Shown here: piece by piece, positions 1-7,899 of the stretch
Layout: every line of letters begins with the position of its first letter
Position numbering within the stretch: position 1 is the first letter of the stretch
Origin: Dokdonella immobilis
GTDB lineage: Bacteria; Pseudomonadota; Gammaproteobacteria; Xanthomonadales; Rhodanobacteraceae
Reading direction: 5' to 3'
Assembly: GCF_900115085.1 (NCBI RefSeq)
Contig: NZ_FOVF01000016.1
Coordinates: forward strand, 1-64,000
Length of the DNA stretch: 64,000 bases
Program-made: the position numbers and the translations under genes
Notes under the pieces: generated by a model
Told to the model about the DNA's origin: nothing
Databases searched by the model: none
Seen by the model: the letters and a program-made list of their open reading frames with translations, nothing else

Positions 1-497
1 AAGATGATTCGAATCGTCTGGGCCGTGCTTGCCGGTGAAGCTTCTTTCGATCAACGCAAAGCATTCCGTCCGCAACCTGCTCGTTAGACATCACGCGCAA
101 TCAAACACAGAGGAATTCGTTCAACCGAGTCCGGCCAACCTGATGAATGAAACGGTCACCGTTCCTGAGAAGAGCCCTACCGGGACAAGTGCCATGAGCA
201 CGCGTGGGTGTTTGGGCCACTCAGGATCGAAGCTCATCACGGCGCGAGGCAAATCCAGCCTCAACCACGACGCCGAATATATGTCCGAGCACCGATCCTC
301 TTCATCGCGATGGCTTGACCTGGAGGAGGCGTCCATATATGTCCCGGATTGCGTTCTAAGGTGTAATCGGCGATTTGCCAGATTGTAGATGTTCCAGATC
401 GCGTTGATCTTCATCGCGCTGTCCGGGCCTGGAGCAGGCGTCCATGTATGTTCCGAAGCGCAAGCGCGTTTTCTCAGATTGCTGAAAGGAACGCGGA
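1..497. repeat. Gene-poor left edge with two decayed direct repeats and a possible integron core site
   Basis: I see no convincing gene here. Two diverged direct copies of a roughly 57-bp unit lie at about 296-353 and 406-462, 110 bp apart. They share TCTTCATCGCG, CCTGGAG and AGGCGTCCAT followed by TATGT. A shorter third fragment may sit near 275-291. At 83-89 the heptamer GTTAGAC, followed by ATCA, fits the GTTRRRY core that ends integron attC sites. The partner core, if any, would lie at or before the window start, so an attC site cannot be shown. The block is AT-richer than the chromosome from 4.3 kb onward and belongs with the defence operon that ends at 498. Confidence 0.4.
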
Positions 498-1406
498 TCA
501 AGCCCCAAGTTTTGGACCGATGTATGCCACCTCAGCCCGCCGCGCATTTGGGACCATCCGAAAGTGAATTCTTCCTGCACCTGGCGTGAATCTAGCGTGC
601 CAGTCATAAACCTCTGACTGGCCGGCAGATGAATTGAATTGGCAGTAGTGTCGTCGCTGCTCGCCCTCAGATGTCACCTTGGATTTCCATTCAGGTAGTC
701 CAATCTGCGGATCCCAAGATGCAATGGCGCATTCAATTTCAAATAGCCTATTTACTACCTGCATTAGCTGGAGCGAATTGGTCTTTAGAGATCTAAGGTC
801 TCCCTCCACCCTGGTCAAAAAGTCCAAGCTTGGGAACCAATCAGATCTCTTTGACCAAACTTCCCCCCCATCAAATACATCCAAGTCTCTGAATCCAGAA
901 ATCAGATCGAAATGCGTATTGACATGCTCTGGTAACGACATATTCGGAGCAAGGTCGCTTCTATCGACAATCGCTGCCTCTTTCCCGAGCTCTTGAATAT
1001 GGACGCTGATTGTCGAATTACGCCATTGCTCACTGGTGGGAAAACTGATAGCGGCTGTGCCAATTAGCAGTGCAAAGTAGATTCCTCGCGATGATTGTTC
1101 CCCAACAAAGCACTCACCGATGTCACTATCGATTTCGCCGAAGCTGCTTAGGGGCGATCTGTTTGCGAATGCCAATATCTGGCGTACTGCATCCCTGCAA
1201 GTCGGCTCGTTAAAGAAGCTGTTAAATGTGAAAGTTCCAAAAGATAACGACCCAATTTTCGTCTCGGATAGCAAGAACGATCTTCGTCGAAGCCTACTAA
1301 GTGCTGAAAGTGTGGCAGCCAAATTTTGAACGCATTCCGCGCGCTCGCGTGGAGAATCTGGCCAGCCTACGCACGAGAGCTCATTGAGAACGAGGGGGAC
1401 AGTCAT
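498..1406 (-). CDS. NELS-type protein of unknown function, third gene of the defence-like operon
   Basis: A 302-residue soluble protein with no signal peptide or membrane segment. It opens with LVLNELS (about residues 5-11) and ends with TPGAGRIHF (about 274-282) and YIGPKL (about 295-300). From memory, both ends are conserved in a family of uncharacterised proteins coded beside P-loop ATPases; I cannot name a Pfam family. The C-terminal pattern of a small strand ending in RIHF, then a strand ending in YIG, loosely recalls the RelE/ParE toxin core. The start lies 3 nt after the ATPase stop codon, so translation is probably coupled. It is the likeliest effector or partner in the operon, because no nuclease is visible in the other two products. 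That role is inference only. Confidence 0.75.
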   Translation of the reverse strand: MTVPLVLNELSCVGWPDSPRERAECVQNLAATLSALSRLRRRSFLLSETKIGSLSFGTFTFNSFFNEPTCRDAVRQILAFANRSPLSSFGEIDSDIGECFVGEQSSRGIYFALLIGTAAISFPTSEQWRNSTISVHIQELGKEAAIVDRSDLAPNMSLPEHVNTHFDLISGFRDLDVFDGGEVWSKRSDWFPSLDFLTRVEGDLRSLKTNSLQLMQVVNRLFEIECAIASWDPQIGLPEWKSKVTSEGEQRRHYCQFNSSAGQSEVYDWHARFTPGAGRIHFRMVPNARRAEVAYIGPKLGA

Positions 1407-1409
1407 CGT

Positions 1410-2510
1410 TCACACCAAATCCATAAGCGTTCGCTCCCACTCGTCGAAAAATCCAGGTGGCCACTCGCTAACACGCCCGCCACTATCGACATTCGGCGAA
1501 GTTAGTTCCGATCCCCTGCCATCTTTCTTTCGTCTGCAGAAATGCAATTTCACATACTCGCTTCTGATTAGAGAATTCTTGACAGCGAGTCGCATGCCGT
1601 TTAGCAAATGATCGCTGTGGCTTTCGACGATAACTTGGACGCCATCATTTGCTGCGCGAGATAAGAGTTCACCCATTACTACCTGCCCGCGAGGGTGCAA
1701 GTGTGCTTCCGGATTCTCAAGTATGACGATGTCGCCAGTCCGTGCAGCCAAACACGCAGTAATGATCGGTAGTACATGAGAGAGACCGAATCCGACATTT
1801 GTTGGTCTGTAGTCATTTGAGGAATCTAGCCCAGCGGAGCCACCATATCTGAATAAAAGTTGCGCCAGATCTGCGCCTCCAATTTCTACTGCGGAGACTG
1901 AAACCCCAGGGGATATTTCGGATAACCAAGCGTTGACCTGATCGAGAAGTCTTGAACTTGTGCCATCCTGACGGAGGCGTCCGTCACCAATCTGTTCATC
2001 TTGGTGAACGGACAAGAAGTAAGGGGCGTACTGACCATGAATCCCCAAAAATCGTCGTCTGACAGACTCGTTGTACGACTTTGGGTACACGACAGCCGGT
2101 GCGATTCGATCTGCGCGTAGGAATTGAAATCCGCTGCTGAGCCAGCGCGGTGTGCCAGCGGAGGGAGGGGGGGCGGCGGTCATCAACAACATATCATCGC
2201 TCTCGGCGTATGCGAAAGTCCATGAATGTGTTGTATCGTCAGTCTCGACTGATATTCCGACGTTTGGGGCGTCGGAATATTCGCATAACACGTCTTTCCC
2301 GACTCCCAGTTCCACATACTCCCCATTAAGCAGTAGCCCTCCTCGCAATCCTAGGCTACCGGCATCAAATGACTGCTTCAGCGCCCCCAGTGATTGGAGA
2401 ATGGTGCTTTTCCCGGATCCATTGATCCCTGAAAGTAGAGTCAGCATTCCAAATGAGATTTCTGACTCGCGAAATGACTTAAAATTTTGTAGTGACAATT
2501 TCCTGATCAT
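1410..2510 (-). CDS. AAA family ATPase with C-terminal DUF3696-type motif
   Basis: A 366-residue ABC/OLD-like ATPase. The N-terminus (KLSLQNFKSF) is the usual beta strand before Walker A, which is GINGSGKST at residues 28-36. The Walker B segment DIVILENPEAHLHP is at about 260-273 and is followed by a D-loop/His switch-like ESHSDHLL near 296. The C-terminus GRVSEWPPGFFDEW (about 345-358) is the hallmark of DUF3696. Such ATPases act as sensors or motors in several anti-phage systems, though some have other roles. The start codon overlaps the stop of the upstream DUF262 gene by 4 nt (ATGA), and the third gene begins 3 nt after this one stops, so the three are one transcription unit. No TOPRIM nuclease domain is evident, unlike OLD nucleases. 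Confidence 0.9.
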   Translation of the reverse strand: MIRKLSLQNFKSFRESEISFGMLTLLSGINGSGKSTILQSLGALKQSFDAGSLGLRGGLLLNGEYVELGVGKDVLCEYSDAPNVGISVETDDTTHSWTFAYAESDDMLLMTAAPPPSAGTPRWLSSGFQFLRADRIAPAVVYPKSYNESVRRRFLGIHGQYAPYFLSVHQDEQIGDGRLRQDGTSSRLLDQVNAWLSEISPGVSVSAVEIGGADLAQLLFRYGGSAGLDSSNDYRPTNVGFGLSHVLPIITACLAARTGDIVILENPEAHLHPRGQVVMGELLSRAANDGVQVIVESHSDHLLNGMRLAVKNSLIRSEYVKLHFCRRKKDGRGSELTSPNVDSGGRVSEWPPGFFDEWERTLMDLV

Positions 2511-3661
2511 GCCAAGACTCCTCTGAATAGCTCGTCAATTGCCGAGAATCTGTAGCGAACCTTACTTGGATCGCCGGTGCCTTGGGAAATCGAGGAGTCA
2601 AACTTCTGATCCGCCATGAGTTTCATGAAGCGCTCTAGGACTGTCTTCTTTCTAATGCAAAGTTGCTTTTGTTCGTCGGGTGTAAGAGATCCAAGAGCGA
2701 CCGCGACCGCTTCGAAGAGTGCCTTATTAATTGGAAATCTACTTGACTTTAGTGTGTATAGTTTACGAAAGGCATGTTTACCGAAAATATCTTTGGCCGT
2801 CTCCATCGCCTCAATAAAGTTCGCCCTCATAGCTCTCAGGCGGGCGTCATTCCATGCATTGATGTCCTTCATTGCGCGTCGCAGAAAATCGTCGAAGTCC
2901 TTAAAAGTATATTTCTCGTATGAGGTATTAGCGAACGCGATGTATCGAAGCACAAGCTCCCTGTCGGCCATGCGATCATCTTTGATACTGTTGTCCGTAG
3001 CGCCCTTAAATTGATCTGTTGCTGCCCATTGCTTGAGAACCTGTCGCGCGTTCCCGGGGACGAGTGCATGTCTCAGCTCCTGGCTAGAGAGAGGCATTCC
3101 GCCGGTGTTGATACGCGCAAATATATTGAACTTCACCTCATCCGGTGTGCCGTACCGAATTACATGCACTACCAACTCAGTCTCTCGAAGCCGCCGCTGA
3201 AGTCTCGGGGGCAAGTCTGTGAATTCGGATCCGTCGAAGTCCTTTGAAAGATACTCCAGTCCCTTCAATTTGAGGCGTGATTCTCGGATTGCATCGGGAT
3301 CAATGAATCGCGCAATTGTCGTAAGGCGCTGAATTCCGTCCACGATGGCCCAAGTCTCTACCTCGTCTTCAGCCGCGTATAGAGTGGGCAACGGAATTCG
3401 GAGTAAGAGCGACTCGATTAGTCGGCTCTGGCGCTCATCAGTCCATATGCCGGCGCGTCGCTGAAAATCCGGTGCAAGGTCGATCGCACCAGAGCGGATG
3501 CGCGACATCAGAAGATCAACAGTCATTGAGCGGGTGCCGACTTCGATTCGCTCAGGATCAAACGGTTGAGCGATTGCGTTACCGTCCGATGTTGATTCTT
3601 GCTCTATTCCGCTGGCTTCGCCAGTTGAATTGAGCTCTTGGCTTGAGGGGTCTGGGTGCAC
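2507..3661 (-). CDS. DUF262 (GmrS/ParB-Srx-like) domain protein
   Basis: A 384-residue protein. The DUF262 fold is shown by DLAPDFQRR (about residues 61-69), the nucleotide-binding-type motif IVDGIQRLTT (about 106-115, usually DGQQR) and a downstream GGMPLSSQELR. DUF262 domains occur in GmrSD, BrxU and SspE, where the DGQQR region binds or hydrolyses NTPs. In those proteins a C-terminal HNH nuclease (DUF1524) often follows, but I see no HNH signature in the C-terminal half here, so this looks like a sensor or NTPase subunit. The GTG start at 3,661 is supported by an AAGGAAG ribosome site a few bases upstream. It is the first gene of the operon and overlaps the ATPase gene by 4 nt. Base composition is clearly AT-richer than at the ppsA locus. 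Confidence 0.9.
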   Translation of the reverse strand: MHPDPSSQELNSTGEASGIEQESTSDGNAIAQPFDPERIEVGTRSMTVDLLMSRIRSGAIDLAPDFQRRAGIWTDERQSRLIESLLLRIPLPTLYAAEDEVETWAIVDGIQRLTTIARFIDPDAIRESRLKLKGLEYLSKDFDGSEFTDLPPRLQRRLRETELVVHVIRYGTPDEVKFNIFARINTGGMPLSSQELRHALVPGNARQVLKQWAATDQFKGATDNSIKDDRMADRELVLRYIAFANTSYEKYTFKDFDDFLRRAMKDINAWNDARLRAMRANFIEAMETAKDIFGKHAFRKLYTLKSSRFPINKALFEAVAVALGSLTPDEQKQLCIRKKTVLERFMKLMADQKFDSSISQGTGDPSKVRYRFSAIDELFRGVLA

Positions 3662-3857
3662 GGCGCTTCCTTCAAAATGTGCTTGCCTGTTTGCATTTTG
3701 GACTCTAGTAGGTTCACCGAACCAAGTAAAACCAGGGTAATCAGCAGCGCAAGTCCGGCTCCGGTCGGTAATTCACGCGATCACAGTTGGGTGATTCGCC
3801 AAGGCCAGGCGAGGGCCAAAGTCTTGGCGGCGTTCGGTTTCTCCAATTTGTCGCTGC
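3662..3857. promoter_or_regulatory. Upstream region of the defence-like operon
   Basis: A 196-bp stretch between the GTG of the DUF262 gene and the ppsA-like fragment. It must hold the operon promoter if the three genes are transcribed on their own. On the minus strand an A-rich, low-GC segment runs from about 3,740 to 3,670 and ends in the AAGGAAG ribosome site. I could not pick out a confident -35/-10 pair and see no gene. Confidence 0.4.
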
Positions 3858-4155
3858 TCAGCCACCCTTCCTCTTAGCCAACTTCAACCAAGTATCCACA
3901 ACAGTGTCAGGGTTGAGAGAAACCGACTCAATCCCCTCATCCATCAACCACTCCGCCAGATCCGGGTGATCACTAGGCCCCTGCCCACAGATCCCGACGT
4001 ACTTGCCCTTCTTCTTGGCCGCCTTGATCGCCATCGAGAGAAGCTTCTTGACCGCCGCATCGCGCTCGTCGAACAGGTGCGCAACGATGCTCGAATCGCG
4101 GTCGAGGCCCAGGGTCAGCTGGGTCAGGTCATTTGAGCCGATCGAGAAGCCGTCG
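3858..4155 (-). pseudogene. Duplicated 3' end of ppsA (last ~98 codons plus stop)
   Basis: This segment is a second copy, in the same orientation, of the 3' end of ppsA found at 5,452-5,749. It codes the same [15 protein letters not shown] and [11 protein letters not shown] stretches, including the C-terminal cysteine region, and then stops with TGA. The middle is nearly identical to the intact gene, but the last ~50 bp differ at many bases, so the fragment ends AKRKGG where PpsA ends ARHKVG. Homology breaks off abruptly at about 4,155 inside the codons for the DGFSIGSND region. There is no start codon or upstream part of the gene. This fits a recombination or integration junction at the 3' end of ppsA, with the fragment coming from a related but different ppsA allele. 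Confidence 0.9.
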
Positions 4156-4250
4156 GGATCGATAGGGTCAGAATCATCGACTCTCGGCGCTCTGAAATCA
4201 AAGGTTCTGACTACTTTGATCCAAGTTCCCCCTGATTGAGGCGGTCGCGC
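4156..4250. other. Junction segment between the ppsA fragment and the serine hydrolase gene
   Basis: About 95 bp of non-coding sequence unlike either flank. It holds AGGGTCAGAATCA and, 40 bp on, TTCTGACTAC, a loose inverted pair. Sequences of the type GGGGTCAGA.. are common in Xanthomonads next to REP-associated transposase remnants, but nothing here codes for a transposase. Confidence 0.3.
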
Positions 4251-5441
4251 TCAGCGGCTCGCGGCGGGGGCTTGCGCCGTGATCGCGGCCTCATCTGGTA
4301 GCGCCATTCCTCCGAATTGGCGCACCCAGAACGTGCTGACGATTTCGTTCACACGGCTCGTTTCGCCATTGAGGAGGACGACCAGTCCGCGTTGCAATCG
4401 TGGCGAGTAGCTGATCGCGCCGACGTAGCCCTTCACCCATCCGGAGTGCAGCACGAGCGGTTCTGCGCCGATCCGGTAGATGCGCCAGCCGAGGCCGTAG
4501 TGGGCGCTCGAGAGAACCTCTTTCCAGTAGCGATGGCCCAGGTCCTTCGGCGTCGCCACACGCTCCCGGGTCAGCACGGCGACTTGTTCGGGGCTGACGA
4601 CATCGGGGTGCCGGCCCATCTGCGCGCGCAGCCACTCGGCGAGATCGAGCACGCTGGCGTTGATGCCTGCGGCTGCGGGAAGCCGGTAATAGTTCTCGTC
4701 GACTTCTACGCGGCGCCAGTGGCCAGCTTGCCTCACGTGTGGCAGCGCATGATCGGCCGAAGCGAGCAATCGATCGCGACCGAACGACGCCGTGTGCATC
4801 GCCAGCGGCGTGAAGATCCGTTCGTCGACAAGGCTGGCGTAGTCCTTGCCGCCGGCTTTCTCGATGGCATTTGCGGCGAACGCGAATACGATGTTCTGGT
4901 AGCCGTAGCAGCGGCCCGGTGCGCAGCCCGGCGCGAGCGTGCGGAAGTTCGGCATGATGCGCGCGGGCGACTGGCCGTCGTCGACCAGGTTGTCGAACGC
5001 GTTCGGCACGAGGCCGGTTGATTGTCCGAGCAGGTGCTGCAGTTGCAGCCCACGCTGCGCATCGTTCTTCAGGCGCAACTGCGGAGCGAAGGCGTCGATC
5101 GGTTCGTCCCAGCGCAACACGCCGTCGTCGACGAGGATCGCGGCGAGCCCGGCTGCAAAGGTCTTCGACAGCGAGGCGATGCGGAACACGGTACTGGTAC
5201 CCACTGTGCGTGGATCGTCGAGCGCGCGCACACCGTGGGCCCCGGCGTCGAGCAACTCGCCGCCGTCGATGATCGCCCACGCACCGCCGGGCACGCCGGC
5301 ATCGTCGAGAACTGCATTGAACGATGCGTCGAACCCAGCCGCGACGCCTTCCGTGGCGGGCGCGGGCGAGGCGGCGAGCAGTGCGGCGAGGACGAGCGGC
5401 AGGCCGCCGGCGAGTCGGCGGCGCGATCGGTCGTGGATCAT
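4251..5441 (-). CDS. Serine hydrolase of the beta-lactamase/PBP-like family (PF00144 type), exported
   Basis: About 396 residues. The ATG at 5,441 gives a clean signal peptide (MIHDRSRRRLAGG, hydrophobic core, SPAPATEG), so it is preferred over the in-frame start inside ppsA at 5,495. The active-site motifs are visible: SxxK as SLSK, YxN as YQN in YGYQNIVFAF, and HSG in place of KTG near the C-terminus (LHSGWVKGYVGAI). This pattern is shared by class C-like esterases, D-aminopeptidases and penicillin-binding proteins; HSG is more usual in esterases and PBP4B/AmpH-like enzymes than in true AmpC. It starts 10 bp after the ppsA stop and lies between the intact ppsA end and the ppsA fragment. The substrate is unknown and a resistance role should not be assumed. 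Confidence 0.85.
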   Translation of the reverse strand: MIHDRSRRRLAGGLPLVLAALLAASPAPATEGVAAGFDASFNAVLDDAGVPGGAWAIIDGGELLDAGAHGVRALDDPRTVGTSTVFRIASLSKTFAAGLAAILVDDGVLRWDEPIDAFAPQLRLKNDAQRGLQLQHLLGQSTGLVPNAFDNLVDDGQSPARIMPNFRTLAPGCAPGRCYGYQNIVFAFAANAIEKAGGKDYASLVDERIFTPLAMHTASFGRDRLLASADHALPHVRQAGHWRRVEVDENYYRLPAAAGINASVLDLAEWLRAQMGRHPDVVSPEQVAVLTRERVATPKDLGHRYWKEVLSSAHYGLGWRIYRIGAEPLVLHSGWVKGYVGAISYSPRLQRGLVVLLNGETSRVNEIVSTFWVRQFGGMALPDEAAITAQAPAASR

Positions 5442-5451
5442 TGGGCCGGGA

Positions 5452-7824
5452 TCAGCCGACCTTGTGCCTGGCCAGCTTGAGCCAAGTGTCGACAACCGTA
5501 TCCGGATTCAAAGAAACCGACTCAATCCCCTCATCCATCAACCACTCCGCCAGGTCCGGATGATCACTCGGCCCCTGCCCACAGATCCCGACGTACTTGC
5601 CCTTCAACTTGGCCGCCTTGATCGCCATCGAGAGAAGCTTCTTGACCGCCGCATCGCGCTCGTCGAACAGGTGGGCGACGATGCTCGAATCGCGGTCCAG
5701 GCCCAGGGTGAGCTGGGTCAGGTCATTTGAGCCGATCGAGAAGCCGTCGAAGATGTCGAGGAATTCCTCGGCGAGCAGGGCATTCGAGGGCACTTCGCAC
5801 ATCATGATGATCTTGAGGCCGTCCTGGCCCTGCTTGAGGCCGTTCTTTTCGAGCACCTCGACCACCTTGCGGCCTTCGCCGAGGGTGCGCACGAACGGGA
5901 TCATGACCCAGGCATTGGTCAGGCCCATCTCCTCGCGGACCTTCTTCATCGCGCGGCATTCCAGCGCGAACGCGGCCGAGAAGCTCGGGTCGACGTAGCG
6001 GCTGGCGCCGCGGAAGCCGATCATCGGGTTTTCTTCGTGCGGCTCGTAGTTCGTGCCGCCGATCAGGTTGGCGTATTCGTTCGACTTGAAGTCCGAGAGG
6101 CGCACGATGACCGGCTCGGGCGCGAACGCGGCGGTGATCGTGGCGATGCCTTCGGCGAGGCGGTCGACGTAGAAATCGACCGGGCTCGAGTAGCCGGCCA
6201 TGCGCTCGTCGATCTTGCGTCGGGTCTCGGCGTCCTGGCTGTCGTATTCGAGCAGGGCCTTCGGATGCACGCCGATGTGGCTGGCGATGATCATTTCGAG
6301 GCGGGCCAGGCCGACGCCGGCGTTCGGCAGCATCGCGAAATCGAAGGCGCGCTCGGGGTTGGCCACGTTCATCATGATCTTGAGCGGGGCCGGCGGCATC
6401 TGGCCGAGATCGGCGGTGATGCGCTCGAACTTGAGCCGGCCTTCGTAGATGAAACCGGTGTCGCCCTCGGCGCAGGAGATCGTGACTTCGGCACCGTCCG
6501 GGATCACGTCGAGGCCGTTGCCGGTGCCGACGATGGCCGGTACGCCGAGTTCGCGCGCGATGATCGCGGCGTGGCAGGTGCGCCCGCCGCGATTGGTGAC
6601 GATGGCCGAGGCGCGCTTCATGACCGGTTCCCAATCGGGGTCGGTCATGTCGGCGATCAGCACGTCGCCCGGTTTGACATGGTCCATGTCCTTGATCGAG
6701 CGCACGACGCGGGCGATGCCGCTGCCGATCTTCTGGCCGACCGAGCGGCCCTCGGCGAGGATCTTGCCGCGCTCGCTGAGGTGGAAACGTTCGATCTGGG
6801 TGGCGGTGCCGCGCGACTTCACCGTTTCCGGGCGCGCCTGCACGATGTAGAGCTTGCCGGTGTTGCCGTCCTTCGCCCATTCGATGTCCATCGGGCGGCC
6901 GTAGTGGGCCTCGATGGTCAGGGCCTGGCGCGAGAGTTCATGGACTTCCTCGTCGCTGAGGCAGAACTTCGCGCGGTCGGCCAGCGGCGTTTCCTCGATG
7001 CGCACGCGCTCGCCGGGCTTGTCCGAATAGACCATGCGCTGCTGCTTGGCGCCGATCTGGCGGCGCAGGATGGCCGGCTTGCCGGCCTTCAGCGTGGGCT
7101 TGTAGACGTAGAACTCGTCGGGGTTGACTGCGCCCTGGACGACCATCTCGCCGAGGCCGTAGCTGCCGGTGACGAAGACGGCGTCGCGGAAGCCCGATTC
7201 GGTGTCAAGGGTGAACAGCACGCCCGAGGCGCCGATGTCCGAGCGCACCATGAGCTGCACGCCGGCCGAGAGCGAGACGTCCTCGTGCCGGAAGCCGTGG
7301 TGGACGCGGTAGGCGATGGCGCGGTCGTTGTAGAGCGAGGCGAAGACTTCCTTGAGCGTGTGGATGACGTCGTCGGCGCCGCTCACGTTGAGGAAGGTTT
7401 CCTGCTGGCCGGCGAACGAGGCATCGGGCAGGTCTTCGGCGGTGGCCGAGGAGCGCACGGCCACGGCGACGTTGTCGCCGCCGGCGCGCTTGCACAGTTC
7501 CGCGTAGGCCTCGCGCACGGCCTTGTCCAATTCGGGGATCAGTGGGGTGTCGATGACCCAGCGGCGGATTTCGGCGCCGGCCGTGGTCAGCGCGGAGACG
7601 TCATCGACATCGAGCGTGGCGAGGCGATCCTGGATGCGCTGGGCGAGGCCGCTCTGGGCGATGAATTGCTGGAAGGCGTCGGCCGTGGTCGCATAGCCGC
7701 CCGGCACCGAGACGCCGAGCCTGGACAGGTTGCCGATCATCTCGCCGAGCGAGGAGTTCTTGCCACCGACCTTGCCGAGATCGGACAAGCGCAGCGCGTC
7801 GAGCCAAAGAACCAGGTCGCTCAA
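5452..7824 (-). CDS. ppsA: Phosphoenolpyruvate synthase
   Basis: A 790-residue full-length PEP synthase, which converts pyruvate, ATP and water to PEP, AMP and phosphate for gluconeogenesis. The N-terminal ATP-grasp domain opens with [14 protein letters not shown]. The swivelling phospho-histidine domain has [15 protein letters not shown], with the catalytic His at about residue 418. The C-terminal PEP/pyruvate barrel ends with [11 protein letters not shown], with Cys at about 748. The start is TTG at 7,824 with a GGAG ribosome site upstream; the nearby ATG at 7,831 is out of frame. The gene is divergent from ppsR, whose product regulates it. Its 3' end is duplicated at 3,858-4,155. Confidence 0.97.
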   Translation of the reverse strand: MSDLVLWLDALRLSDLGKVGGKNSSLGEMIGNLSRLGVSVPGGYATTADAFQQFIAQSGLAQRIQDRLATLDVDDVSALTTAGAEIRRWVIDTPLIPELDKAVREAYAELCKRAGGDNVAVAVRSSATAEDLPDASFAGQQETFLNVSGADDVIHTLKEVFASLYNDRAIAYRVHHGFRHEDVSLSAGVQLMVRSDIGASGVLFTLDTESGFRDAVFVTGSYGLGEMVVQGAVNPDEFYVYKPTLKAGKPAILRRQIGAKQQRMVYSDKPGERVRIEETPLADRAKFCLSDEEVHELSRQALTIEAHYGRPMDIEWAKDGNTGKLYIVQARPETVKSRGTATQIERFHLSERGKILAEGRSVGQKIGSGIARVVRSIKDMDHVKPGDVLIADMTDPDWEPVMKRASAIVTNRGGRTCHAAIIARELGVPAIVGTGNGLDVIPDGAEVTISCAEGDTGFIYEGRLKFERITADLGQMPPAPLKIMMNVANPERAFDFAMLPNAGVGLARLEMIIASHIGVHPKALLEYDSQDAETRRKIDERMAGYSSPVDFYVDRLAEGIATITAAFAPEPVIVRLSDFKSNEYANLIGGTNYEPHEENPMIGFRGASRYVDPSFSAAFALECRAMKKVREEMGLTNAWVMIPFVRTLGEGRKVVEVLEKNGLKQGQDGLKIIMMCEVPSNALLAEEFLDIFDGFSIGSNDLTQLTLGLDRDSSIVAHLFDERDAAVKKLLSMAIKAAKLKGKYVGICGQGPSDHPDLAEWLMDEGIESVSLNPDTVVDTWLKLARHKVG

Positions 7825-7899
7825 GGGTCATCTCCGGGGAATTTATCGCAGCGCATCATTCTACCGGCTATGGCGGGTGGGCAACACTGTTGGGGTGTG

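Noticed and set aside
4251-5441. Naming the hydrolase as an AmpC-type antibiotic resistance gene
   Set aside because: The third motif is HSG and not KTG, and there is no ampR nearby; a peptidase or esterase role is as likely.
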